Below, in pieces: positions 36,051 to 45,115 of a DNA stretch of 64,000 bases. The stretch is from Sphingobacterium paludis. GTDB lineage: Bacteria > Bacteroidota > Bacteroidia > Sphingobacteriales > Sphingobacteriaceae. The translations under genes and the position numbers were made by a program. Below the pieces are notes generated by a model. It saw only the letters and a list, made by a program, of their open reading frames with translations, ran no database searches and was not told the DNA's origin. Position 1 is the first letter of the stretch. Every line of letters begins with the position of its first letter. The DNA is taken from assembly GCF_004364125.1 (NCBI RefSeq), contig NZ_SNZV01000008.1, positions 1-64,000 of the forward strand. The letters run 5' to 3'.

Positions 36051-37304
36051 TTAAAACACCTCGCCTAATGACAGGTGTATGCCGCGGTGGTGCTTGCTTA
36101 CCCCGTAATCGATGGCGATGTTGGTACCTGAGTTTTTATTGAATTTGAGCCGGAGGCCACCGCCAGCCCCCACGTTCCAATTCCAGAGGAATTTGCTTTG
36201 TGGACCGCTCACAGAGGTTAAATTGGTGAAGACCACAAACCCCAGAAAACCGTCTTGCGTAATATCTCGCCGATATTCCCCCTCTACATAATACATGGAT
36301 CTGCCACGGTAGCGACTTAGTGGCATCCCCCGCCCTGAGCTATTGTATGGATCCCACCCTAAATTGGGCAATTCCAGATAGGGGACTTTAGCGCCAAATA
36401 CGGTCCAGAAAAAATTGCGCACCGCGATCATATTCTGCCGATCTGGATTGTCTGTGAGACGATGGTAGCGCCGCATCTCCACAAATAGCGATTGCCAGGC
36501 GCTGCTACTGCCCATAAACTTCGGATTCACGCGAAACTGGAGGTTGGCATAGTTTCCATCCCAGGCATTGATAGAATTGGCACGCGTATCGTAAATCATG
36601 TTAATGCTGATACCCGAGGAAACGTAGGCATCATAAGGTGCGGTCCCGTAAGCATAGTCGGTAAACTCAGCCAACGATACAGCATCTTTGCTTTCTACCT
36701 GCATCCTGTAGTCTAAATCATAGCCAAGACCCATAAAGAAACCACCCTTGATGCGCTTCAATGCATGTTGATAAAAACGTAAATAGGTATAATCCAGCAT
36801 AATCTTATTGTCTTGAGCATGCTGCCTACCCAATCCCCATGTTTCATGTGGATACCGTAATAAGCGGATATCGCCGTCTATTACCCAGGTATTTTCCTTC
36901 AGCCAGATATACGATCGAATCGGGATGCCAAAACGCAGGCCAAAGTTGGTGTAGGGTGTGAAATTCACGCGCGATATGTAGGTGGTTTTTCGATCGCCGA
37001 GGTAGAATCCTGCCGTCGTAGAAGTAATCAACGCATGCCCGCCGCCCGGCACATTGGTGGAGAAGGGTAGTATCGAAAAATAGATCTTTTGTCCATTGCT
37101 ATCGATACCCGCCGGCGGCTTGATTTTAAACACCTGCTTAGCGATATCAATAAGATCGCGATGCTTACTCGTATCGACTACAAATTTGCTGACTTCAATT
37201 TCGTGAACAGGACGCTGCGCGTAGGCATGCAGCATACACATGTGCACGATTACAACCAGTGAACCGACAACCTTCAACCTTCCCAATCCGTGAAAATAGA
37301 GCAT
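36051..37304 (-). CDS. outer-membrane beta-barrel protein, BamA/Omp85 surface-antigen-like
   Basis: The protein has 417 residues from an ATG at 37304 (MLYFHGLGRL) with a signal peptide ending at HAYAQ. No POTRA repeats are present; the chain goes quickly into beta-strand rich sequence of the D15/Omp85 barrel type (GGFFMGLGYDLDYRM, GNYANLQFRVNPKF, YYVEGEYRRDITQDGFLGF) and ends in Phe (LGEVF). Bacteroidetes carry many such POTRA-less proteins of unknown function; it is probably not BamA itself. The gene is followed by the PorT-like gene region on the same strand but with a gap of about 115 bp. Confidence 0.78.
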   Translation of the reverse strand: MLYFHGLGRLKVVGSLVVIVHMCMLHAYAQRPVHEIEVSKFVVDTSKHRDLIDIAKQVFKIKPPAGIDSNGQKIYFSILPFSTNVPGGGHALITSTTAGFYLGDRKTTYISRVNFTPYTNFGLRFGIPIRSYIWLKENTWVIDGDIRLLRYPHETWGLGRQHAQDNKIMLDYTYLRFYQHALKRIKGGFFMGLGYDLDYRMQVESKDAVSLAEFTDYAYGTAPYDAYVSSGISINMIYDTRANSINAWDGNYANLQFRVNPKFMGSSSAWQSLFVEMRRYHRLTDNPDRQNMIAVRNFFWTVFGAKVPYLELPNLGWDPYNSSGRGMPLSRYRGRSMYYVEGEYRRDITQDGFLGFVVFTNLTSVSGPQSKFLWNWNVGAGGGLRLKFNKNSGTNIAIDYGVSKHHRGIHLSLGEVF

Positions 37305-37419
37305 ATTTACGCATGTAGCAGACGTACGAGATAAGCACAAATTGTACCATTTATGCGGCTATAAAACGAATCTTAAGCTAAAGCGGTGACTTACATCGTG
37401 CTAACATAAAACGATGTAT

Positions 37420-37992
37420 TTAAAACAGATCAAATTTCATCCCCAACTGGTATTGTTCTATATCGGCATGCCAATTTCCGTGCACATCGGATGGCCTCTT
37501 TAACCCACGATAACGGAAGTAGAAACGGCTAAGTTCTACGCCAAGGCTATGTCCGAAACGCACATCGCTACGGAAAGCCGGTGCCCCGTTGTTCAACCGA
37601 TATTTGTCATCGTTAATTAGGCTACTGAATTCGACGCCGCCTAGCAGGGCGAAGCTGGGTGTGATCTTTAATTTAAGCAGGACGGGCAAATTGAAGTAAT
37701 GAAGTGATTTCGTGCCTTTTTGTATGCCTTCCGGATACATCGCTGTTCGATCGTTTGCGCGTATGCGTGTGATATTGAAAGACGGTTCTGCCTGTACAGC
37801 GAGCAGTTTCGTGATGTCAACCCGCAATGCCGCCCCAGCTTGGAAACCGATTTTTTGGGCGGATCTAAAGCCATCGCCATTTGCATTAGATAGATTGCCA
37901 CCAAGTCTGATACCTAGACCAATTTGCGCCAGTAATGTCGGCGCATACAGAAGGCTAAATATTAGGATAAGGAGATGCCTGCACTGCTTCAT
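37420..37992 (-). CDS. PorT-family outer-membrane beta-barrel protein
   Basis: The protein has 190 residues with a signal peptide ending at TLLAQ. It begins with IGLGIRLGGNLSNANGDGF and continues with IGFQAGAALRVDITKLLAVQAEPSF and LNLPVLLKLKITPSFALLGG-like strands. This is the small 8-10 strand OMP_b-brl_2/PorT pattern. It overlaps the upstream membrane protein gene by ATGA, so the two are translationally coupled. Function unknown beyond the fold. Confidence 0.82.
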   Translation of the reverse strand: MKQCRHLLILIFSLLYAPTLLAQIGLGIRLGGNLSNANGDGFRSAQKIGFQAGAALRVDITKLLAVQAEPSFNITRIRANDRTAMYPEGIQKGTKSLHYFNLPVLLKLKITPSFALLGGVEFSSLINDDKYRLNNGAPAFRSDVRFGHSLGVELSRFYFRYRGLKRPSDVHGNWHADIEQYQLGMKFDLF

Positions 37993-38705
37993 ACAGCCCC
38001 CGCTTTTTGTTTAGCAGCTATAAGGTGTTGCTCCTTTTCAAAAACCCAAGCATTTTGAGGAAAAAGGAAAATGAGCAAAAACAAGGTCGTTATCCCGGCT
38101 TCTAGGATCTCGGCATTTTTTCCTGAAGGTATAAAAAGGATCGATCCAAATAGTAGTAAACACGCTGCGATTTGATACAATTGTGCGATAGGAAGTCCAA
38201 CTTTATCAACGAAGGACTTCACACCCGTTTTTTTGCTATACAGTAACGGTAATACCAATAGGTAAAAAGCAATTCCCCCGGTCAGTAATTGCGAGAAGAC
38301 AATTTTGTTTATTTTTTTGTCCCCCACCACCATGTTGTGCAAATTCGTCTCCGCCTGCGAATTATGCTGTTTGAAAAATTCAGAGCTCTGCACATCAAAA
38401 ACGCGCTGCCCCCAGCTAATTTCTTCTCCTGCTACAAAAAAAGAAAAAAGTGCGACCAGTAGCATAAGCACATTAAAATGCCAGGTTTTATATCGGCCGT
38501 GAGAAGCGACCTGGTATAACGCATAGATCGTCGCAAACAAAAGCGGAACCAATGTCCAGTTTTCTACAAAACCATCTTCTACCGCATACACCTCCTCAAA
38601 CCACTGCACATTTATCCGTGAAATAACAACTCCTGTTACAACGATAGTAGAGGTGAAAACCAGTAAAAGGATTTCAAGCGGCGATAATTTTGTAGGTCGA
38701 AACAT
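37989..38705 (-). CDS. conserved inner-membrane protein, unknown function
   Basis: The protein has 238 residues and about seven predicted membrane helices (e.g. LEILLLVFTSTIVVTGVVIS, FNVLMLLVALFSFFVAGEE, AFYLLVLPLLY, LLLFGSILFIPSG, FLLIFLF). Conserved acidic and polar motifs lie between helices: AVEDGFVENWTLVPLL, GEEISWGQRVFDVQS and ETNLHNMVVGD. I recall the GEEISWGQR...NLHN motif from other uncharacterised bacterial membrane proteins. It is coupled to the PorT-like gene by a 4-base overlap. Confidence 0.75.
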   Translation of the reverse strand: MFRPTKLSPLEILLLVFTSTIVVTGVVISRINVQWFEEVYAVEDGFVENWTLVPLLFATIYALYQVASHGRYKTWHFNVLMLLVALFSFFVAGEEISWGQRVFDVQSSEFFKQHNSQAETNLHNMVVGDKKINKIVFSQLLTGGIAFYLLVLPLLYSKKTGVKSFVDKVGLPIAQLYQIAACLLLFGSILFIPSGKNAEILEAGITTLFLLIFLFPQNAWVFEKEQHLIAAKQKAGAV

Positions 38706-38735
38706 AGTGCATCAAAGATAGGCAACCTTCGTAAA

Positions 38736-39045
38736 CTTAACTTTTGACTTTTGTAATATTTTGGTCAGTTGTTTTAATTTAGTATGGAGTAGTGGGTAGT
38801 GCGTAGTGCGAAATAAGTTTTGTAGGGTATGTTAGTTAGATTTTGGTATAGTATGCTATGGGCTAGCAAGACCTTCGCTGTATTACGAAACGTGCACGAA
38901 ACCTAATTAACCACATGTCGCCTCGAAAGCTTTGCAACATGTAGGAATTTGCCATTGCACAAACCATTCCTGCAAAGGTTTCAAGCGACAGGGTTTTGAA
39001 TACTTTTGCCCTACAAAAGTATTGCCTTGTCCTAGCAAAGGACGG
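38736..39045. repeat. dispersed heptamer/three-hairpin repeat, copy A
   Basis: A short tract of seven-base words (ACTTTTG-like at 38736-38760; GTAGTGG/GTAGTGC at about 38790-38812) precedes three hairpins. Hairpin 1: GTCGCCTCGAAAGCTTTGCA (38917-38936) with TGCAAAGGTTTCAAGCGAC (38971-38989). Hairpin 2: AATACTTTTG (38999-39008) with CAAAAGTATT (39014-39023). Hairpin 3: GTCCT/AGGAC (39029-39043). It is about 80% identical by eye to copy B at 54.2 kb. No gene is inside. Confidence 0.8.
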
Positions 39046-39086
39046 ATGGGTTAAGGCTGGGAAAGGATCTTTTTAAACCTTCACTA

Positions 39087-39470
39087 TTACTCCGTAAACA
39101 AAATCTCCCAATGGTGCCCATCAAGATCAATAATCGTTACGGAATATCCCCACTCCTCAATAAGTGTCGTGACCTTTTGAGCGCCCGCGGCTTCAGCACG
39201 CACTACGACAGCATCCACTTCTTCTTTTGAATCTACATTATGACTCAGTATAAAACCTGCGGAAAATGCCTCCTGCGGCTCTTCGGGTAAAGCCTGTGGC
39301 AACCTATTTTCTACTTGCTGAAGCGTTAAAAAAAGCTCACCTTCTAACGGAAAGACACAAAGATCTTCACTCACATCAGAAGCCATAAAATCAAAAGCTT
39401 GTTCGTAAAAAGATTTTGAAGCAGCCATGTCTCTGACAGCAAGGGTAATAATATTTATTTTCGCTTTCAT
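39087..39470 (-). CDS. VOC (glyoxalase/bleomycin-resistance fold) family protein
   Basis: The protein has 127 residues and two beta-alpha-beta-beta-beta modules. KINIITLAVRDMAASKSFYEQAFDF opens the fold and VTIIDLDGHHWEILFTE closes it, the common VOC ending with a Glu metal ligand. It is of the uncharacterised small VOC type; enzyme activity is not predictable. It stands alone beside repeat copy A. Confidence 0.85.
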   Translation of the reverse strand: MKAKINIITLAVRDMAASKSFYEQAFDFMASDVSEDLCVFPLEGELFLTLQQVENRLPQALPEEPQEAFSAGFILSHNVDSKEEVDAVVVRAEAAGAQKVTTLIEEWGYSVTIIDLDGHHWEILFTE

Positions 39471-39847
39471 ATCTAAATAATTTTTTCACGAGCTAGCTAC
39501 GCTCGATTTGTCGTTTATCGTTAAATGGAAGCAGGATGTTGCTTTCCATCAATCTTTGTACGCAATGATGACACCTTATTTCCTATCGGTCTCCAATAGA
39601 AGGACGGCCTTAAGCGACAATGGTTTTCACCAGGGCAATTTAAATGAATCTTCCTAGGGCGATCTTCCGAATTTGCCGACATGTAATTATACTTTTCAAA
39701 CGATCTCCGTTTTTTGAACCTTTAATCAGCATGAACGTTCTATCTAAGCGATAGACTTTAGCACAAACAGCCATGACGCTTTGGTAAGCGAAAACGAGGG
39801 TTGGACATGTGACGAAAAGCGTTCGAAATCACATAGAACATATTAAT
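39471..39847. other. intergenic region before the SbnA-like operon
   Basis: About 375 bp with no recognised gene or hairpin. It must hold the promoter of the three-gene operon starting at 39848 and the start region of the VOC gene on the other strand. No convincing TAnnTTTG box or Fur-like palindrome was found by eye. Confidence 0.4.
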
Positions 39848-40825
39848 ATGCAATTAACGCAGACTAAGCAATACGCCGATAATATTTTGGCTTGTATAGG
39901 TAACACACCGCTTGTGAAGCTAGATAAGCTCTTTCCAGATATGCCGATGACCATTTTCGGAAAGCTGGAAATGCTAAATCCGGGCGGAAGTATAAAAGAT
40001 CGGTCAGCGCGGCATATCCTCGACTGTGCCATGGCGGCCGGGTTGGTAAACAAAAATAGTGTTATCATCGAATCCACCTCAGGTAATATGGGTATTGGTT
40101 TGGCACGCATTTGCCATTACCATGGCCTCAAACTTATTTTAGTTACCGATCCACATATCAATCCACTCGCTGAAAAGATTCTGAACACCTTTCACGCCCA
40201 GATCGTAAAAGTAGATAAGCATGATGGCAAAGGTGGGTATCTGAATTCGAGATTAGAAAAGGTTGCAGAGCTGCTGCGAGACACGCCGAATAGCTTTTGG
40301 CCAGATCAATATCATAATGCTGATAACCCTGCCGCCCATCGACAGACATTTTTGGAAATCGTGCAGAGCCTTGGCGCCGCGCCCGATTACCTGTTTGTGC
40401 CGACCAGCACCTGTGGTACATTACGGGGGTTTGCGGATGCCATAGCGGAGCAACATGCCATGACCAAAGTCATCGCTGTTGATGCAGAAGGCAGTTTAAT
40501 CTTTCAAGATAAAGCGAAGCCACGCATGATTCCGGGTATGGGTGCGAGCCGTAAATCACATTTTCTTGTTCCCACACAAATTCATGATGTTGTCCATGTA
40601 TCCGACGAAGAATGTATTGCTGGATGTAGGCATCTGCTGGATACGGAAAGCATACTGGCGGGAGGCTCATCAGGTGCTGTAGTTACGGCTATTAAAAAGT
40701 ATAGGCCAAGCATGGAAGATGACGCTACTATTGTTGCCCTCATTCCCGATAATGGCGAGCGATACCTCGATAGCGTATATTCGGAGGAATGGATTCAAAA
40801 ACATTTTCCTTCTTGTCTCTATTAA
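39848..40825 (+). CDS. SbnA-like PLP synthase (N-(2-amino-2-carboxyethyl)-L-glutamate synthase type)
   Basis: The protein has 325 residues from ATG 39848. It is a fold-II PLP enzyme with the lysine in NPGGSIKDRSA. It follows SbnA rather than cysteine synthase at diagnostic places: ESTSGNMGIGLA, HDGKGGYLNSRLEKVAELL, AVDAEGSLIFQD, IPGMGASRKSH, LAGGSSGAV and GERYLDSVYSEEW. SbnA joins O-phosphoserine and glutamate to make the precursor of L-2,3-diaminopropionate. The next gene starts 7 bp later. The partner SbnB (ornithine-cyclodeaminase type) is not present in the window. Confidence 0.85.
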   Translation: MQLTQTKQYADNILACIGNTPLVKLDKLFPDMPMTIFGKLEMLNPGGSIKDRSARHILDCAMAAGLVNKNSVIIESTSGNMGIGLARICHYHGLKLILVTDPHINPLAEKILNTFHAQIVKVDKHDGKGGYLNSRLEKVAELLRDTPNSFWPDQYHNADNPAAHRQTFLEIVQSLGAAPDYLFVPTSTCGTLRGFADAIAEQHAMTKVIAVDAEGSLIFQDKAKPRMIPGMGASRKSHFLVPTQIHDVVHVSDEECIAGCRHLLDTESILAGGSSGAVVTAIKKYRPSMEDDATIVALIPDNGERYLDSVYSEEWIQKHFPSCLY

Positions 40826-40832
40826 TACGTAT

Positions 40833-42674
40833 ATGATTTGGAAGACAGCACATATTTTGGATGACGCAAAAACCGCACGAGATTATATCGCCAGCTATAT
40901 AAAAGATCCGGCTGCCCTGCAAGAAGCTGCCTTCGTGCCGGAGGCAACAAACATCGTTCTTGTAGGTGGAGGGCCAAAAGGCATGTATGCATTGGAACGG
41001 CTATTAAACGAGCTTCCCTCGTCGCTGGAGCGCGAAGGCATGCATATCATATGGATCAATGAAAATGCCGATTTCGGAAGTGGAAACAACTATCAAGTTG
41101 ATCAGCCGGACTACCTGCTGATCAACTACTGTATCGGAAACATCGACGCCTGGGACCGAGAATGTGTTAACACAAGCATACCGCAGCAGCTCGATTTACT
41201 GGATTGGATAAAAGCTTCCTGCGATAATGGCATGCAGGCACGACCCACAGACTATGCCTCGCGTGCATTGGTGGGATGCTATCTGCAATCTTCCTTGCAG
41301 CGCATATTGACCAGCATACCGGCGAACGTATCGGTTTCCTTATTACAGGCAAAAGTCGCTGACATCCACTATGAAACTGACTTTAGCCTACAACTTCAGG
41401 GCGAGGAGGTTCCGTTAAAAGCAGACTATCTGCTCTTAGCAACTGGCCATTGCTATGAAAACAACAATCTGCTGGGTGCCGGCGCAGTACCTGCTGAGCA
41501 GAGTGGCCATTATTTCAAAAGTGCTTACCCCGTGAAAAAGCTGGACAGCATCCCGGCGCAAACGCCTGTTGCTGTTGTCGGATTAGGGCTGACCTGTATT
41601 GACGTCGTATTGCATCTGACCGAGGGGCGCGGCGGACGATTTACGGCTGATGGCATCTATTTATCATCTGGCGATGAGCCGTTGCTATACGCCTTCAGCA
41701 GAAAAAATGTCCCGATACTAACCCGTGGGCCCATCTATGGTGAAGACCGTTATCAACTTCGTCCTGCCACAATAGCTCGCCTGCAGGAATTTAAGGCAAT
41801 AAGCGGGGAACGCCGCATCGATTTTACCCGCGAATTGTATCCTGTGTTGCAAGATGAAGCGCAGTATGCCTATTACAGTACCTTGCTCAAGGAACGTAGC
41901 GAACAGCGCATAGCCGACTACATCGCCAAGCTTCCTTCGAACGAAATTTTCACATTGGATGAGCTGCTATTTCCTAATTCGCTGTCTGACCATGAGTCCA
42001 TGCTGCAGTATTTGCGCGATACTATTGCGTATGCTGAGTGTGGGGAATTGCAAGCTCCGGTGCTGGCAGCATCGGCCGTATGGCGCGAGGCAACAAAATG
42101 GATCGGCGATCTATATCAACATGCAGGCTTTACAGGGGCCAGTCAAGAAGTATTTGACAAGCAGTTTTTCGGCGCATTTTGCCGCAGCAGTTTCGGGCCA
42201 CCTATTGCCAATATGAAAAAGCTATTGGCCTTGGCGGAATTCGGAATCCTTCGCTTTCCAGCCACAGAAAATGCGACAATAGACTACAACAACGAGCAAG
42301 CCATATTCGAAGTAAAGGGCGACAACAGCAGCTTTACCAGTACTTACCTTGTAGACGCTCGAATAGGCCGCAGCAATCTCGAGCAGAAAAATGCTTCGCT
42401 TTATCGTGCGCTCTACGAAAGCGACCTGGTGAAAGCTTTCGATAACGAGGGTTACCATCCGGGATGCGTCGCTATGGATATACATGGCCGCGCAACGACC
42501 GCATCATGCGCACCACTGTTCTTCTACGGCACACCGACAGAGGGCGTCTTGCTAGACAACGACTCCCTATCTCGAAAACGAAACGACACCGCTTCATGCT
42601 GGTCTAAATTTGTGGTCAATACCCTTTTACGCTTACAAAAAAACAATACATATGAATTCTCCAGCGGCGGATAA
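40833..42674 (+). CDS. FAD/NAD(P)-binding oxidoreductase-like protein (NAD_binding_9 type)
   Basis: The protein has 613 residues from ATG 40833 (MIWKTAHIL); the frame is open into the upstream gene but that part overlaps it. The first Rossmann motif is NIVLVGGGPKGMYALERLL (about residue 43). A second is VAVVGLGLTCIDVVLHL (about residue 245). DFGSGNNYQVDQPDYLLINY resembles the FAD-NAD(P)-binding family that also includes some uncharacterised amino-acid-related oxidoreductases. No hydroxylase signature is present. Between an SbnA-like enzyme and a decarboxylase, it could replace SbnB in oxidising the intermediate; this is inference. Confidence 0.75.
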   Translation: MIWKTAHILDDAKTARDYIASYIKDPAALQEAAFVPEATNIVLVGGGPKGMYALERLLNELPSSLEREGMHIIWINENADFGSGNNYQVDQPDYLLINYCIGNIDAWDRECVNTSIPQQLDLLDWIKASCDNGMQARPTDYASRALVGCYLQSSLQRILTSIPANVSVSLLQAKVADIHYETDFSLQLQGEEVPLKADYLLLATGHCYENNNLLGAGAVPAEQSGHYFKSAYPVKKLDSIPAQTPVAVVGLGLTCIDVVLHLTEGRGGRFTADGIYLSSGDEPLLYAFSRKNVPILTRGPIYGEDRYQLRPATIARLQEFKAISGERRIDFTRELYPVLQDEAQYAYYSTLLKERSEQRIADYIAKLPSNEIFTLDELLFPNSLSDHESMLQYLRDTIAYAECGELQAPVLAASAVWREATKWIGDLYQHAGFTGASQEVFDKQFFGAFCRSSFGPPIANMKKLLALAEFGILRFPATENATIDYNNEQAIFEVKGDNSSFTSTYLVDARIGRSNLEQKNASLYRALYESDLVKAFDNEGYHPGCVAMDIHGRATTASCAPLFFYGTPTEGVLLDNDSLSRKRNDTASCWSKFVVNTLLRLQKNNTYEFSSGG

Positions 42675-44073
42675 ACATCTCGCCTTAACCCCAATCATAC
42701 ATCCTTGGATAGAAAAGCTGTTGGCCGACAAAGATCTTTTGGCGGAAACCGTAAAACAACAAAATTCCCCGGTAAATATACAGAGCATTGCACCCTTCGC
42801 CGAAAATATAGCCGAATATAAACGTGTGTTCGAACAGTACCAGATAAAGCACAAAATCTTCTTCGCGCGCAAAGCCAACAAATGCTTGACATTTGCCAAA
42901 GCCGCCGCATCGGCAGGTGAAGGCGTGGATACAGCGAGTCATAAGGAACTACAACAATGCCTGGAAGCCGGCATTCCCGGCGATCAATTGATACTCACTG
43001 CAGCCATAAAAAACGTGCCGCTACTCGAGCTTGCCGTCGAAGAGCATGTGAACATCATTATCGACAACATGGATGAATACGAGTCCTTGGATGGTATCGT
43101 TCGAGCAAATGAAACTAAAGCTAGCATTAGCCTGCGTTTGGGTGGTTTTACGCTCGATGGCAACACGCTGCCCACCCGCTTTGGTTTCTCGCTTCAGGAT
43201 GCGTACAAGCTGATCACCGAAGAGATTACGGCACATCCCTTTCTTCGTTTCACCGGACTGCATTTTCATTTAAACGGCTATGCTATTGATCAGCGTGCAG
43301 CAGCGATTTCACAATCTCTACAATTGATTGATGACCTCGCCGCCGCAGGAATACCTTGCCAGCATTTGGATATTGGCGGCGGATACTTGGTCAACTATTT
43401 GGCGCAGCAAGAAGAATGGCAGACGTTTCATCAGGAATTAAAACGGGCGGTGCTGGGACAACGAACCGCTATCACGTATCAAAATGATCCTCTGGGCATG
43501 GTGCGCATCGATGAAAAATTGTATGGAGAACCTACCGTTTACCCCTACTATAACGAGCTTCCGAAAGCCGCATTCCTCGAAAAAATCTTGAGCAGTGAAG
43601 CTCGGCCATACGGTCAGCCCATTCACGAGCTCATCAAAGCACGTAACATCGAGCTGCGCATCGAGCCAGGGCGCTCCTTACTGGACCAAGCCGGCATAAC
43701 GGTTGCCCGCGTGGTATTTCGCAAAACAGATACCGAAGGAAATTTGCTGGTTGGGTTGGAAATGAACCGCACACAAATGAAAAGCTCCAGCGCAGATTTT
43801 CTATTGGATCCGATTCACATTACCCATCAATCTGCCGAACGGCAAGAGCCGATAAGCGGTTACCTCGTTGGCGGCTACTGCCTGGAGCAGGAATTTCTAT
43901 TAAAACGCAAGATACAATTCGCCACCTATCCACAAATTGGCGATTTGATTGCATTCCCCAACACAGCGGGCTACATGATGCACTTTTTCGAGTCGCAAGC
44001 CCATCAGTTCGCACTCGCAAGCAATGTGTTTTGCACAGCAGATTTAGAAATAACGAAACAGGATGGCGATTAA
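42652..44073 (+). CDS. fold-III PLP decarboxylase (DAP/ornithine decarboxylase-like, SbnH/Y4yA-like)
   Basis: The protein has 473 residues from ATG 42652; it overlaps the upstream gene by 23 bp. The PLP lysine is in FFARKANKCLTFAKAA (near residue 77). GLHFHLNGY, LDIGGGYLVNY and ELRIEPGRSLLDQAG are the barrel motifs. The C-terminal beta domain carries YLVGGYCLEQEFLLKRK, where the active-site Cys and acidic residue of decarboxylases lie, and NTAGYMMHFFESQAHQF. This is like SbnH and the Y4yA family rather than LysA, whose signature GAYG is missing. It should decarboxylate a diamino acid or its derivative. The stop is shared with a bidirectional terminator. Confidence 0.82.
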   Translation: MNSPAADKHLALTPIIHPWIEKLLADKDLLAETVKQQNSPVNIQSIAPFAENIAEYKRVFEQYQIKHKIFFARKANKCLTFAKAAASAGEGVDTASHKELQQCLEAGIPGDQLILTAAIKNVPLLELAVEEHVNIIIDNMDEYESLDGIVRANETKASISLRLGGFTLDGNTLPTRFGFSLQDAYKLITEEITAHPFLRFTGLHFHLNGYAIDQRAAAISQSLQLIDDLAAAGIPCQHLDIGGGYLVNYLAQQEEWQTFHQELKRAVLGQRTAITYQNDPLGMVRIDEKLYGEPTVYPYYNELPKAAFLEKILSSEARPYGQPIHELIKARNIELRIEPGRSLLDQAGITVARVVFRKTDTEGNLLVGLEMNRTQMKSSSADFLLDPIHITHQSAERQEPISGYLVGGYCLEQEFLLKRKIQFATYPQIGDLIAFPNTAGYMMHFFESQAHQFALASNVFCTADLEITKQDGD

Positions 44074-44090
44074 GATGCGCCATCCTGTTT
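44056..44090. terminator. bidirectional terminator overlapping two stop codons
   Basis: AAACAGGATGGCG (44056-44068) and CGCCATCCTGTTT (44078-44090) form a 13-bp perfect stem around 9 bases. The stop codons of the decarboxylase (44071-44073) and of the convergent PaiB-like gene (44070-44072) both lie in the loop. A and T flanks suit termination both ways. Confidence 0.88.
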
Positions 44091-44711
44091 TGCATCATGC
44101 CGTTGTTTGTATTCATGCATATATTCGGCTAATGCTCGTTCCTCGGGTCTGTCGCTACCGGATAAACTGTCGATAATACGTTCTTTCTCCAGGGCTGATT
44201 TATTTTGACTCAATTTTTCTTGCCCTTGCAGCTCTGTCACTTCAATACGAAACGCTTCTAACCCTTTTACCATGCCTGATTTAAAAGATTCCGACAAGGT
44301 AGACCATTGCTCTTGATAAGCCGGTTCATAGCGTTGTATCATCGTCTCCAGACTTTCCATCTTTTTATCCGGATCGGTTACCAAGGACGCCTTGCCATAC
44401 GCATGCACGGCAACATAATCCCAGGTTGGAACAGATTCCAGTTTATCATAATGTTGGGGAGAAATGTAGGCATGCGGACCTGTAAAAATAACCATGCACG
44501 GCTGTTCGTGCAGATGTGTTGATTGTTCATTTGCTTTCGCCATATGCGAGACCAGATAAAGCTTGTCAGCATCTTGCTCAATCACAAAAGGCAAGTGTGT
44601 CGCCATACAACGTCCGGAATGATGGGTGACCAAACAAGCAAAACTTTGCCTTTTCATCAGGGCAATCTTGGTCGATTCTTCAGCTATAGTAAATCTTTTC
44701 GGTATATACAT
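44070..44711 (-). CDS. PaiB-family FMN-binding protein
   Basis: The protein has 213 residues. PaiB motifs are MYIPKRF at the N-terminus, GPHAYISPQHY, VPTWDYVAVHAYG and KLSQNKSALEKE. The family has a split-barrel FMN fold; Bacillus PaiB was described as a negative regulator with the PaiA polyamine acetyltransferase, but most members are uncharacterised. It converges on the decarboxylase operon with overlapping stops. A link to polyamines and to the decarboxylase product is tempting but not shown. Confidence 0.9.
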   Translation of the reverse strand: MYIPKRFTIAEESTKIALMKRQSFACLVTHHSGRCMATHLPFVIEQDADKLYLVSHMAKANEQSTHLHEQPCMVIFTGPHAYISPQHYDKLESVPTWDYVAVHAYGKASLVTDPDKKMESLETMIQRYEPAYQEQWSTLSESFKSGMVKGLEAFRIEVTELQGQEKLSQNKSALEKERIIDSLSGSDRPEERALAEYMHEYKQRHDAKQDGAS

Positions 44712-45115
44712 TCTAGGAGCTCCTTTCGTAAAGACGAATATACTTTTTAAGTAGGACTTTTACACGGCGATTTAAAAGCGACATATCGATTTTGCATAGG
44801 CCAAACCTCTCGGCTCAAAAGCATCAATACGTTATGGGATTGGCCGAACAAGGATGAACGGACAAAAAACAAGCCACTCTTATCGCTAAAACGTTTTTTC
44901 CTCAAAAGAAACAGAAAGATAACATCGGTTTAACATATCCAATCGAACCGTCGCAAAATCCAATGAATTCTTGATCTAAACCTTATTTATCGGTAATACC
45001 TAATTCATGATGCGCGCATACTTTTGTGACGCACAGAAAAAGATACACACCTCGGTCTACATCTACAATGCACTGTGCCTGAACAGTAAAGCAAATATTA
45101 TCCGTATCCACTATT
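44712..45115. promoter_or_regulatory. intergenic region before the phosphate-type susC; candidate -7 box
   Basis: About 400 bp with no gene. TACTTTTG at 45019-45026 fits TAnnTTTG about 90 bases before the susC start, but no -33 motif lies at the proper distance. No recognisable Pho-box repeat was found by eye. Confidence 0.3.

Noticed and set aside
39848..44711. Staphyloferrin B-type siderophore cluster
   Set aside because: Only SbnA-like and SbnH-like enzymes are present; SbnB and the NIS synthetases SbnC, SbnE and SbnF, and a siderophore exporter, are missing.
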